In this document: positions 8,534-16,190 of the stretch, piece after piece
Layout: every line of letters starts with the position of its first letter
How positions within the stretch are numbered: the stretch's first letter is position 1
From: JACCTH01 sp035253825
GTDB lineage: Bacteria; Actinomycetota; Acidimicrobiia; Spongiisociales; ZC4RG35
Assembly (NCBI GenBank): GCA_035253825.1
Contig: DATFBM010000008.1
Span: 35,373 to 99,372, forward strand
Direction of reading: 5' to 3'
Length of the DNA: 64,000 nucleotides
The notes under the pieces: generated by a model
Told to the model about the DNA's origin: nothing
Seen by the model: only the letters and a program-made list of their open reading frames with translations
Database searches by the model: none
Translations under genes and position numbers: made by a program

Positions 8534-10627
8534 CTACGAATCGAGGGCTTGGTCGATAGCGGTTGTGATCCGACGCTCATTGACTAGTGCATGTTTCTCG
8601 ATGGCGAACTGTGGCCATGGGGCGTCAAAACCCGTCACTCGCGAGATGGCCCCGCGAAGTGAGTAGAGACATTTCTCAGCGACGGTGGCAACCACTTCTG
8701 CTCCCACCCCGGCTGAACCCTGTGGTTCCTGGACCACGAGCAATCTCCCGGTTTTCTCCACCGAGGCGATCACCGTTTCTCGATCCCAGGGAAAGAGGGT
8801 CCTGAGGTCGATCACCTCCACCGGACGCGAGGCGGCCGCTTTCAGGGCCGGAGGCACCATGCCTCCGTAGGTAACAAGGGTGAGTTCCGAACCCTCCTGG
8901 CGGACCCGAGCTCTCCCGATCGGCACCTCGTACCACTCAGTGGGCACGAGTTCACGACCCGCTCGATAGAGCACCTTGGGCTCAAGGAAGATGACCGGAT
9001 CGGGCGAGACGAGAGCGGAGGCGAGAAGGCCTTTGGCATCCCAGGGAGTGGAGGGACAGATCACCACTAGCCCGGGAGCATGAACGAAGTACGCCTCGGG
9101 GGAGTCGCAATGGTGTTCGTGGGCGGCGATCCCTGCCCCATTGGGGAATCTGACCACGACCGGCACGGACACGTTCCCTCTGGTGCGAAAGCGAAACCGC
9201 CCGAGATGAGACACGATCTGATCGAAGGCGGGGTAGACGAAGCCATCGAACTGGATCTCGGCGACCGGGCGGGCGCCAGCCATCGCCATTCCCACTGCGC
9301 AGCCCACGATCCCGGACTCGTTGAGAGGGGTGTCGATCACTCGCTCCTCTCCAAAGCGATCTTGCAGATTCTCCGTAATCCGGAAGACCCCGCCGGACAC
9401 ACCGACATCCTCGCCGAGGACGATCGTCTCCGGGTTCGCCTCCATGCCCTGCAGGAGTGCGGCATTGATGGCGTCTGCCATCGTCATCGATTCGGTTGGT
9501 CCGGTGGGCGCTGGATCATGTCCAACCTCCCACAACTCTCCGGGGTGGAAAGCGGTTGCAGTTTCGCCGTGTGCTGCTTGCGTTGCATGTAGTTGTTCCA
9601 CCAGCAGAGGTGGAATGCGCTGATAGGCATGTCGGATGGTGTCGTCGCGGTTTGGCAGCGGACGCGCCTCGATGTCGGTGATGGCCGCTTCAACGTGGTC
9701 GGCCACCTCCATCGCCACCTTTTCTCCGACTTGAGAGTCCCAGAGACCGCGATCCTCGAGGAAGTGCCGGAAGCGTTCTATCGGGTCAAGTTGGCGCCAT
9801 TGCCCCTCTTCCTCGGCGGAGCGGTAGCGGCGGGCGTCGTCGGCGGTGGCGTGGGCGCCGAAGCGATAGGTCATGGCCTCGATGAGCGTCGGCCCCTCTC
9901 CCCGCCGGGCACGCTCGACGGCTTCGCGAGTTACCTGATAGGTGGCGAGGACGTCCATGCCGTCAACCCGTATGCCCGGAAAGCCATATGCCTCGGCCTT
10001 CTGAGCAATGGTGGCGGAGGCCGTTTGCTTTTCATAAGGCACGGAGATGGCGTACAAATTGTTGGCGCAGATAAAGACTGTGGGTGTCTTCCAGACCCCG
10101 GCAAAATTCATGCCCGAGTGGAAGTCGACCTCGGATGTGGCACCGTCTCCGAAATAAGTAACCGAGACGTCATCCTCACCACGCAGCTTTGAAACGTAGG
10201 AGTATCCGACCGCGTGTGGAAGCTGGCTGGCGATGGGAACAGTTGTGATCCCCATCCGGTACTTGAGCACGTCCCAGTCGCGATTTGGTAGTCCCCGCCA
10301 GTAGGACATGACCACATCAATCGGCAGGCCGCGAGCGAGTTGCACTCCGTGCTCTCGATAGGACGGGAAGACAAAGTCGTTGGGGGCAAGGGCGAGAGCC
10401 GAGCCCACCTGTACCGCCTCTTGCCCTTCGAGCATCGGATAGGTACCGATCCGGCCCTGACGCTGAAGAGCCAGCATGCGGCGGTCGAACTCGCGGGACA
10501 GGACCATAAGCCGGTACATCTCGGTCAGCAGAGATTCGGGAAACGCGAGATCGGTTTCCTTGGGCTTGCCATCGGTCGCTAGCAGCTGAAAGGTCTGGTA
10601 GTCCGCCAAGCAAGCCGAGTCTGGCAT
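8534..10627 (-). CDS. 2-oxoacid dehydrogenase E1, fused alpha and beta subunits
   Basis: Thiamine-diphosphate E1 of a pyruvate or branched-chain 2-oxoacid dehydrogenase complex, as one 697-residue polypeptide. Residues 1-330 match the alpha subunit (GRIGTYPMLEGQEAVQVG; ThDP motif GDGATSEVDFHSGMNFAG, about residues 158-175). Residues from about 370 match the beta subunit (LGEDVGVSGGVFRIT; DTPLNESGIVGCAVGMA; AAHEHHCDSPEAYFVH). In most bacteria these are two genes. A longer reading frame to 10897 was not used because its extra codons lie antisense inside hisC; the ATG at 10627 precedes normal alpha-subunit sequence. No E2 or E3 gene is adjacent. Pyruvate and branched-chain substrates cannot be separated from sequence. 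Confidence 0.92.
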   Translation of the reverse strand: MPDSACLADYQTFQLLATDGKPKETDLAFPESLLTEMYRLMVLSREFDRRMLALQRQGRIGTYPMLEGQEAVQVGSALALAPNDFVFPSYREHGVQLARGLPIDVVMSYWRGLPNRDWDVLKYRMGITTVPIASQLPHAVGYSYVSKLRGEDDVSVTYFGDGATSEVDFHSGMNFAGVWKTPTVFICANNLYAISVPYEKQTASATIAQKAEAYGFPGIRVDGMDVLATYQVTREAVERARRGEGPTLIEAMTYRFGAHATADDARRYRSAEEEGQWRQLDPIERFRHFLEDRGLWDSQVGEKVAMEVADHVEAAITDIEARPLPNRDDTIRHAYQRIPPLLVEQLHATQAAHGETATAFHPGELWEVGHDPAPTGPTESMTMADAINAALLQGMEANPETIVLGEDVGVSGGVFRITENLQDRFGEERVIDTPLNESGIVGCAVGMAMAGARPVAEIQFDGFVYPAFDQIVSHLGRFRFRTRGNVSVPVVVRFPNGAGIAAHEHHCDSPEAYFVHAPGLVVICPSTPWDAKGLLASALVSPDPVIFLEPKVLYRAGRELVPTEWYEVPIGRARVRQEGSELTLVTYGGMVPPALKAAASRPVEVIDLRTLFPWDRETVIASVEKTGRLLVVQEPQGSAGVGAEVVATVAEKCLYSLRGAISRVTGFDAPWPQFAIEKHALVNERRITTAIDQALDS

Positions 10628-10651
10628 GTTTTCTGGCTTTTTGAGCCGGGC

Positions 10652-10657
10652 TAGCCT
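10652..10657 (+). promoter_or_regulatory. Putative -10 element of hisC
   Basis: TAGCCT lies exactly six bases before the GTG start of hisC, a spacing that would put the transcription start on the start codon. No Shine-Dalgarno sequence fits in the gap. A leaderless transcript is inferred. Confidence 0.4.
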
Positions 10658-10663
10658 CGAAAT

Positions 10664-11743
10664 GTGCCTTCGCTCCGAGCCGGTGTCGACCGACTCCCGC
10701 CATACGTGGCCGGCCGCCCCATCGAAGAAGTTGCAGAAGAGTTCGGCTTTGACCCCAGTTCCGTCGTCAAGCTGGCTTCGAACGAGAGCCCGCTCCCTCC
10801 CTTTCCCGAAGTAGTCGAAGCCATCGCCGCCCACGCCGGCACGCTTAATCGCTATCCCGATAACGGCTGGCACGACGTGGCAAGGGCGGTGGGCCATTGG
10901 CTTGACGTCGATGAGAGGAACCTCATGTTTGCCGGCGGGAGCTCCGAACTCCTTCGGGTTTTCGCCCTCGCCGTGGGAGGGGCGGGGACGAGCGCGGTGT
11001 ACGCCTGGCCGTCCTTCATCATCTATCGCCTGGCCTCGGTGCTGGCGGGGAGCGAAACGATCGAGGTGCCCCTATCTGTAGATCACAAGCTCGACCCTGA
11101 GGGGCTGCTGGAGGCGATCAGATCTGACTCCACCATCCTCTACCTCTGTAACCCGAACAATCCGACCGGCTCGTACCTCGGTTCCGATCAGATCAAGAAA
11201 GTTATTGACCGGGTTGAGGATTCCGTACTGGTGGTCATCGATGAGGCCTATTTCGACTTCGTGACCGCCCCTGATTTCGCCAGCGCCATCCCCGAAGCCC
11301 TCGCCCGGCCCAATGTGGTGGTGACGCGAACGTTTTCGAAGGTCTTCGGCCTGGCCGGCCTGCGAATCGGATATGCAATCGGCCAGGAGGCGACCCTGCT
11401 CGAACTGCGGAGAGCACAGGCTCCCTTCACCGTCAGCACTCTTGGCATGGCCGCCGCCATCGAGGCCGTTCGCCATCCCAACCGGATCCGGGAGCGGGTG
11501 GAGGCCAATGAAACCGGGCGTGATCTGTTGGCGAGCGAGTTGAGCAAGCTCCAGATCGAGTACGTGCCATCACAAACCAATTTCATGTATTTCCGTCCCA
11601 ATCCAGGTGCCAATCTCGAGGAGGATTTTCTGCGGCGGGGAGTAATCGTGCGACCCTTCGGCGAGGACTGGCTTCGGGTCACGATCGGAACCTCCGACGA
11701 GATGAGTCGTTTCCTCTCAGAACTCGATTCCATTCTTGCGTAA
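10664..11743 (+). CDS. hisC: Histidinol-phosphate aminotransferase
   Basis: PLP-dependent fold type I aminotransferase that transaminates histidinol phosphate in histidine biosynthesis. The 359-residue protein shows KLASNESPLPP (N-terminal substrate contact), the NPNNPTG motif around residue 164 and the Schiff-base lysine in TFSKVFGLAGLRIGYA (about K225), with a C-terminal R in a VRPFGEDWLRVTIG block. The start is GTG at 10664, preceded by a TAGCCT hexamer at leaderless spacing. It is divergent from the E1 gene (36 bases between starts). Its last codons overlap the left arm of an inverted repeat (11730-11744). Related aromatic aminotransferases have the same fold, but the length and motifs favour HisC. 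Confidence 0.88.
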   Translation: MPSLRAGVDRLPPYVAGRPIEEVAEEFGFDPSSVVKLASNESPLPPFPEVVEAIAAHAGTLNRYPDNGWHDVARAVGHWLDVDERNLMFAGGSSELLRVFALAVGGAGTSAVYAWPSFIIYRLASVLAGSETIEVPLSVDHKLDPEGLLEAIRSDSTILYLCNPNNPTGSYLGSDQIKKVIDRVEDSVLVVIDEAYFDFVTAPDFASAIPEALARPNVVVTRTFSKVFGLAGLRIGYAIGQEATLLELRRAQAPFTVSTLGMAAAIEAVRHPNRIRERVEANETGRDLLASELSKLQIEYVPSQTNFMYFRPNPGANLEEDFLRRGVIVRPFGEDWLRVTIGTSDEMSRFLSELDSILA

Positions 11744-11782
11744 ATTTGGCCGCATAAACCCGACCGTTTTACGCAAGAATGG
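11730..11782. repeat. Inverted repeat TTCTTGCGTA family, copy 1
   Basis: Perfect 15-base arms (11730-11744 and 11768-11782) reading CCATTCTTGCGTAAA and its complement, around a 23-base centre containing GGCCGCATAAA. The left arm encodes the end of HisC including its stop; the right arm ends just before the next gene's ATG. A sibling element with the same ends and centre lies at 16136-16183. Confidence 0.75.
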
Positions 11783-11789
11783 AGAACCC

Positions 11790-12197
11790 ATGCCGAGCCT
11801 CGAAGAGTTCTGCACCATCACTGGAACCCTTGCCCCGCGGATGGTCGGTAACACTCCGCAAGGAACGCGGATCGATTTCGGTTTTGAAGGAGTCGCGACG
11901 TCACCTCATTGGGAAGGCGAGCGTCCGGTGAAGGGGGTCGACTATGCCACGGTACGCGGCGATCAGAACATGGACCTCGACATCCGGGCCACCATCGGAG
12001 AGAAACGAGAAACCGTCTCCTACCGGGGGTCGGGCGTGTCGATCGTTCTCAGCCCAACAGAGGCGCGCCCTCAAGAACTTTTGACCTTTGCCACCGGCAA
12101 CGCCGACCTGGCCTGGCTCAACACCGCGGTGGGTGTCGGGATCGGCGGTGGCAAGGACGGCAAAATCGAGCTCACGATCTACATCGTCAAGGACTGA
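11790..12197 (+). CDS. DUF3237 family protein
   Basis: A 135-residue cytoplasmic protein that I assign to the DUF3237 family by its overall pattern of alternating strands and the segment DYATVRGDQNMDLDIRATI, ending in strands IELTIYIVKD. No catalytic role is established for the family. The ATG at 11790 is chosen because it has GGAGA nine bases upstream; longer starts would translate the inverted repeat. The next gene starts on the last base of its stop codon, so the two are probably translationally coupled. Confidence 0.75.
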   Translation: MPSLEEFCTITGTLAPRMVGNTPQGTRIDFGFEGVATSPHWEGERPVKGVDYATVRGDQNMDLDIRATIGEKRETVSYRGSGVSIVLSPTEARPQELLTFATGNADLAWLNTAVGVGIGGGKDGKIELTIYIVKD

Positions 12198-12781
12198 TGG
12201 TCGACACAATCGGCTTGCTGGCTGGCACCGGGTGGGCAGCCGGGCTCAATCTCTATCTGGCGACATTTCTCCTAGGTCTTGCCGGTCGCCTCGACTGGCT
12301 TGACGTCCCCTCGGTTTTGCAACGCACCGACGTGATGATTGTGGCTGGAGTTTTGTATGGAATCGAGTTTCTGGCCGACAAGGTTCCCTTTATCGACAAC
12401 GTGTGGGATGCCATCCACACCATCGTGAGACCACTCGGTGCCGGCGCACTCGGTTATGTGATCGCCGGCGATTCCCCCTCGATCGGAGCCGCCATTGGCG
12501 CCCTGCTTACCGGAGCGCTAGCGCTCTCGGCACATTCCACCAAGGCCACGACCAGGGCGGCTGTGAACACTTCGCCCGAGCCGTTCTCCAACATCACCCT
12601 TTCGCTCTTCGAGGACGGTCTTGTCGCCGGGCTTCTCGCCCTGGCCATCGCCAATCCGGTGGTGACGTTGGTGGTGGTGGTTATCTTTACGATCCTCGGG
12701 ATCTGGCTGGTGGTGAAGTTTTTCGGCGCCATCAAACGGATTCGCGCCCGCAGGGCTAGCGCCCCGTCCGCTCCGGGCTAG
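12197..12781 (+). CDS. DUF4126 family membrane protein
   Basis: A 194-residue integral membrane protein with hydrophobic stretches near residues 1-25, 40-55, 75-110 and 140-175, consistent with DUF4126. The segment ALSAHSTKATTRAAVNTSPEP in the cytoplasmic or periplasmic loop is typical of the family. Function unknown. The ATG at 12197 shares one base with the stop of the DUF3237 gene. Its 3' end overlaps the convergent enoyl-CoA hydratase gene by 26 bases. Confidence 0.82.
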   Translation: MVDTIGLLAGTGWAAGLNLYLATFLLGLAGRLDWLDVPSVLQRTDVMIVAGVLYGIEFLADKVPFIDNVWDAIHTIVRPLGAGALGYVIAGDSPSIGAAIGALLTGALALSAHSTKATTRAAVNTSPEPFSNITLSLFEDGLVAGLLALAIANPVVTLVVVVIFTILGIWLVVKFFGAIKRIRARRASAPSAPG

Positions 12782-13547
12782 ATCCGAACTTCGCAGGCCT
12801 CTTCTCGATGAAGGCTCGCATGCCCTCGATATGATCTGGGGTCACACCTAAAGCGCCTTGCACGCTTCGCTCCTCTTCGAGGGCATCGAGGAAACCAAGC
12901 GAAGCTGCCCCGTAGAGGATCTTCCGGTTCTCGACATAGGCGGCCGTTGGTCCCTGGGCCAAAGTGCTTGCTTGGGTGGTGGCTTCGGCGAGCAGGTCCT
13001 CGGCAGAAATGCTTCGGGCGAGGCCGAGACCGGCGGCTTCGGCGGCGCTCATTCGCCGGTTGGTGCAGGTGAACTCGATGGCTCGGGCCAGGCCGAGATG
13101 ATGGACCAGGAGCCAGGTCGATCCGGTATCGGGAATGAGGCCGAGGCCGATGAAGGCCGAAAGAAAATACGCCTCAGCCGACATGATCCGGAGGTCGCAT
13201 CCCAAAGCGAGAGCCATTCCCGCCCCAGCCGCCACTCCGTTGACCGCGGCCACCGTTGGAATCCTTGCCTCATGGAGGGCGATTGCGATCGGGTTGAAGC
13301 GCTCTGCCAGGACCCGATCGAGATCGGGTCCACCCGATTCGTACTCGCTCATCAGATCCGAGAGGTCGGCGCCGGCGCAGAAGGCCTTTCCCGAGCCGGT
13401 GAGAACGGCGGCTCGTGCCTCGTCGCCGGCCCGGTCGAGGGCCGAAACGAGGCCGGTGGCGAGTTCGGCCGAGACCGAGTTGAAGCGGTCGGGCCGGGAG
13501 AGGGTGATCACCGCCACATCCCCTTCGACCTGATAGTGCACGGCCAT
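12756..13547 (-). CDS. Enoyl-CoA hydratase/isomerase family protein
   Basis: Crotonase-fold enzyme of 263 residues acting on acyl-CoA thioesters, as in fatty-acid or aromatic-acid breakdown. It shows the CoA/oxyanion block GKAFCAGADLSDL (about residues 53-65) and the second oxyanion block VAAVNGVAAGAGMALALGCD (about 98-117). In the region of the usual catalytic acid it reads IGLGLIPDTGSTW, with Asp as in PaaG-like members. The ATG at 13547 is used because residues upstream of it do not resemble the family. It stands alone and is divergent from hutH. Substrate not determinable. Confidence 0.9.
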   Translation of the reverse strand: MAVHYQVEGDVAVITLSRPDRFNSVSAELATGLVSALDRAGDEARAAVLTGSGKAFCAGADLSDLMSEYESGGPDLDRVLAERFNPIAIALHEARIPTVAAVNGVAAGAGMALALGCDLRIMSAEAYFLSAFIGLGLIPDTGSTWLLVHHLGLARAIEFTCTNRRMSAAEAAGLGLARSISAEDLLAEATTQASTLAQGPTAAYVENRKILYGAASLGFLDALEEERSVQGALGVTPDHIEGMRAFIEKRPAKFGSSPERTGR

Positions 13548-13599
13548 CTCGGGAGGGTAACCCGCGTTCTCCGGGCTGGCCGATAGGCAGAGCCGTTGT

Positions 13600-13622
13600 G
13601 CGAACCCTCGGTTCGCTATACC
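13600..13622 (+). promoter_or_regulatory. hutH promoter region with inverted repeat
   Basis: A perfect 7-base inverted repeat GCGAACC-CTC-GGTTCGC (13600-13616) abuts a TATACC hexamer (13617-13622) that ends six bases before the hutH ATG. The layout fits a leaderless -10 with an operator just upstream, where a histidine-utilisation regulator might bind. The repeat also resembles one half of the dispersed double palindrome at 1524 and 27225. Confidence 0.4.
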
Positions 13623-13628
13623 GGGGCC

Positions 13629-15161
13629 ATGCAACGGCAGGTAGTCGTTTCGGGGGACCCGTTGACGGTCGAGGAGGTCGTGGCGGTGGCGCGGCGGCAG
13701 GCCTCCGTGGTCCTCGGCAGCGGCGTGGCCGCCCGCATGGAACCCGCCCGGCGAGTGGTCGAGAAGGCGTTGGATTCCGACGCCGTCGTCTACGGGGTTA
13801 CGACCGGCTTCGGCGCTCTTGCCTCGACCAGAGTGGACCGGGAGGAAGCAGCCGACCTCCAGGTCAATCTCCTCCGCAGCCACGCCGCCGGGGTCGGGGA
13901 CCCTCTGCCGGACGAGATCGTCCGGGCAATGCTGCTCCTCAGAGCGCGAACCCTGAGCCAGGGCCACTCTGGCGTACGGGCAGTCGTGGTCGAACGGCTC
14001 CTGGATCTGCTGGCGGCTGACCTCCTCCCGCTTGTTCCCTGTCTCGGGTCGGTCGGAGCGTCAGGAGATCTGGCGCCCTTTGCCCATCTCGCTCTGCCGT
14101 TGATCGGCGAAGGCCTCCTGCGATCCCAAGGGCACGTGGTCGAGGCGGGCGAGGGACTACGCGCCGGAGGGCTGGAGCCGCTTCGGCTCGAGGCCAAGGA
14201 AGGACTCTCCCTTCTCAACGGCACCGAGGGGATGTTGGCAATGGCCTGTCTCGGGATCGACCGGGCGGCCCGACTGGCCCGGGCTGCCGACGCCGCTTGC
14301 GCGATGTCGGTCGAAGCCCTGCTTGGCTCTGCGCGTCCCTTCCGTGCTGATATTCACCGGTTGCGACCACATCCGGGCCAGGTTGACTCGGCCCGTCGCA
14401 TCGGGAGCCTGCTCGAAGGCTCCGAGCTCGGCGCCAGCCATGCCGACGATTTTGTCCACGCCGTGCAGGACGCTTATTCGCTTCGCTGTGCACCCCAGGT
14501 CCATGGGGCGGTGATCGACACCATCGAGCACGCTCGCCGTGTCGCCTCGATCGAACTGGGGGCGGTGGTCGACAACCCGATCGTCTTTCCCGAGACGGCC
14601 GAGGTCGTCTCGGGAGGCAACTTTCACGGAGCGCCCTTGGCTTTCATCCTCGACTTTGTAGGCATTGGCGTCACCGAATTGGGATCTATCTCAGAGCGAC
14701 GGATCGATCGCATGCTCGATCCCCAGCACTCCTCAGGCTTGCCCCCCTTCCTTTCGCCCTCGGCGGGTCTCCACTCCGGATACATGCTGGCGCAGTACAC
14801 GGCGGCGGCATTGGTTGCCGAAAGCCGCGTGCTCTCCCATCCCGCGTCGATCGACTCAATACCGACGTCGGGATCGCAGGAGGATCACGTCTCGATGGGC
14901 TGGGGGGCGGGGCGCAAGCTTTTGGCGATACTCGACAACATTGCTCGTGTGATCGCCGCCGAGCTGGTAGTGGCAGCTCAGGGCATCGAATTCCGCCAGC
15001 CGCTCCGTCCCGCACCCGGAGTGAGGGCGATCTGGCAGGGAATTCGAGAGCTCGTGCCCGTGCTTACGGCCGATCGGCCCATCGGCAGCGAGATCGAGAA
15101 AGTGGCTGATTTCGTCGAGAGGGGGCGACTGGACGAGATCGGCGGCTGGAAAAACCTGTAG
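13629..15161 (+). CDS. hutH: Histidine ammonia-lyase
   Basis: First enzyme of histidine degradation, converting histidine to trans-urocanate and ammonia in the cytoplasm. The 510-residue product has the Ala-Ser-Gly triad that forms the MIO cofactor in GSVGASGDLAPFAH (about residues 143-145), the N-terminal YGVTTGFGALA with the catalytic Tyr, and SIPTSGSQEDHVSMG near residue 410. The ATG at 13629 is supported by the family-like N-terminus and by a -10-like hexamer six bases upstream. It leads the hut region, followed by an unrelated small protein gene and then hutU. Confidence 0.96.
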   Translation: MQRQVVVSGDPLTVEEVVAVARRQASVVLGSGVAARMEPARRVVEKALDSDAVVYGVTTGFGALASTRVDREEAADLQVNLLRSHAAGVGDPLPDEIVRAMLLLRARTLSQGHSGVRAVVVERLLDLLAADLLPLVPCLGSVGASGDLAPFAHLALPLIGEGLLRSQGHVVEAGEGLRAGGLEPLRLEAKEGLSLLNGTEGMLAMACLGIDRAARLARAADAACAMSVEALLGSARPFRADIHRLRPHPGQVDSARRIGSLLEGSELGASHADDFVHAVQDAYSLRCAPQVHGAVIDTIEHARRVASIELGAVVDNPIVFPETAEVVSGGNFHGAPLAFILDFVGIGVTELGSISERRIDRMLDPQHSSGLPPFLSPSAGLHSGYMLAQYTAAALVAESRVLSHPASIDSIPTSGSQEDHVSMGWGAGRKLLAILDNIARVIAAELVVAAQGIEFRQPLRPAPGVRAIWQGIRELVPVLTADRPIGSEIEKVADFVERGRLDEIGGWKNL

Positions 15162-15207
15162 GGAAGACGGCGATTCTCCGATATGAGTGTCGGAGGAATT
15201 CAGTTTC

Positions 15208-16131
15208 ATGCGATTTAGCGGATCACTGCAAACACAAGGCGACCCCGAAGGCTGGCTCAAGACCAGCCTCAATCTGGTGGGGGGGCGGGTTGAGATTGTC
15301 GCTGGGGAGGAAACCCTCGGAACCTGGTCCGTCTCTCAGGTAAAAGCCGAACGCATCGAGGGAAACCGTTTCGATCTGTCCTTGGGTGAGGACCGCGCCG
15401 TCTTCCTCGCCGACGATGCCCTCGCTTTCTCCTACGAAGCTCTTCCCCAGCTGGCCAAGAACCCGATCGTCGAGGCAGCCCAGGGGTTCCGGCAGAAGCT
15501 CCTCGGAAGCGCTCGCAAGGCCGCCAAGGTGGTCGAGGCGGTGGCTCCGGCGCCACCGACGCCATCGGACCCTTCGCCGGCCGACAACATTGTCTGGCAG
15601 GAACCTCCGGCGGAGGCACCGGCCAACGTCAAGCGCCTGCGCGAGCTCATCGAGGCCGCCCGTGCCAATCGGGAAGAAACCGAGGACGCGCCCGAGGAAT
15701 CGGATGAGTCAGTGGAGAGGGCCCCAGAAATAGCCGTGCTTTCCATCGATCCTCCGATGAGGCTGATCGATTCGGATGCCGAGCCGGATCCTGGGCCGTT
15801 GTGGGCGGGCAGCGAGCTGGGACGGCGGATCAACCCTCCGGCGGCCGAAATCTCCGATTTCTTCACCTCACCCGCGAAGCCCGAGGAGATTGAGCAGCCA
15901 GCTCGCGAGTTTCAGCAGACCCCGCTCGAGTCGTTGCGCGAACCCAACGAGGTCGAAGCCTTGCCCGCCGAGGAACCTTTTCTCACTTTGGTCGAAGCCA
16001 GCCAGTCCGACGAGCTGGTTAACGAGCTCGAACAACTCTTGAAATGGGTCTCGACCAATGACCTCAACGACGCCCAGGCCCAAGCCGCCGCCAACCTGGT
16101 CCGCTCGATTCGCGCCCTTCTCGACTCCTAA
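15208..16131 (+). CDS. Hypothetical protein with acidic low-complexity middle
   Basis: A 307-residue protein of unknown function. Residues 1-85 form a beta-rich segment (GSLQTQGDPEGW, GTWSVSQVKAERIEGNRFDL) that could be a small PH-like or lipid-binding domain; this is inference. Residues 110-250 are rich in Pro, Glu and Ala and probably disordered. The C-terminus (ELVNELEQLLKWVSTNDLND onward) is a predicted helical hairpin. The ATG at 15208 has GGAGG 11 bases upstream; a GTG at 15187 is possible. It lies between hutH and hutU, 46 bases after hutH, and ends just before a perfect palindrome. Confidence 0.72.
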   Translation: MRFSGSLQTQGDPEGWLKTSLNLVGGRVEIVAGEETLGTWSVSQVKAERIEGNRFDLSLGEDRAVFLADDALAFSYEALPQLAKNPIVEAAQGFRQKLLGSARKAAKVVEAVAPAPPTPSDPSPADNIVWQEPPAEAPANVKRLRELIEAARANREETEDAPEESDESVERAPEIAVLSIDPPMRLIDSDAEPDPGPLWAGSELGRRINPPAAEISDFFTSPAKPEEIEQPAREFQQTPLESLREPNEVEALPAEEPFLTLVEASQSDELVNELEQLLKWVSTNDLNDAQAQAAANLVRSIRALLDS

Positions 16132-16135
16132 TCCG

Positions 16136-16183
16136 TTCTTGCGTAGAAATGGCCGCATTTATGCGGCCATTTCTACGCAAGAA
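16136..16183. repeat. Inverted repeat TTCTTGCGTA family, copy 2 (perfect hairpin)
   Basis: Perfect 23-base arms (16136-16158 and 16161-16183) separated by TT. The ends read TTCTTGCGTA and the centre GGCCGCAT, shared with the copy at 11730-11782. It begins four bases after the upstream stop and ends seven bases before the hutU GTG, so it could terminate upstream transcription or block ribosome access to hutU. Confidence 0.85.
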
Positions 16184-16190
16184 TGAATCG

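Noticed and set aside
10628..10897. Ninety-residue N-terminal extension of the fused E1
   Set aside because: The extra codons are antisense to hisC and not like any E1 leader; the ATG at 10627 opens normal alpha-subunit sequence.
13547..13967. Extended N-terminus of the enoyl-CoA hydratase
   Set aside because: The extra 140 codons are antisense to hutH and carry no crotonase features.
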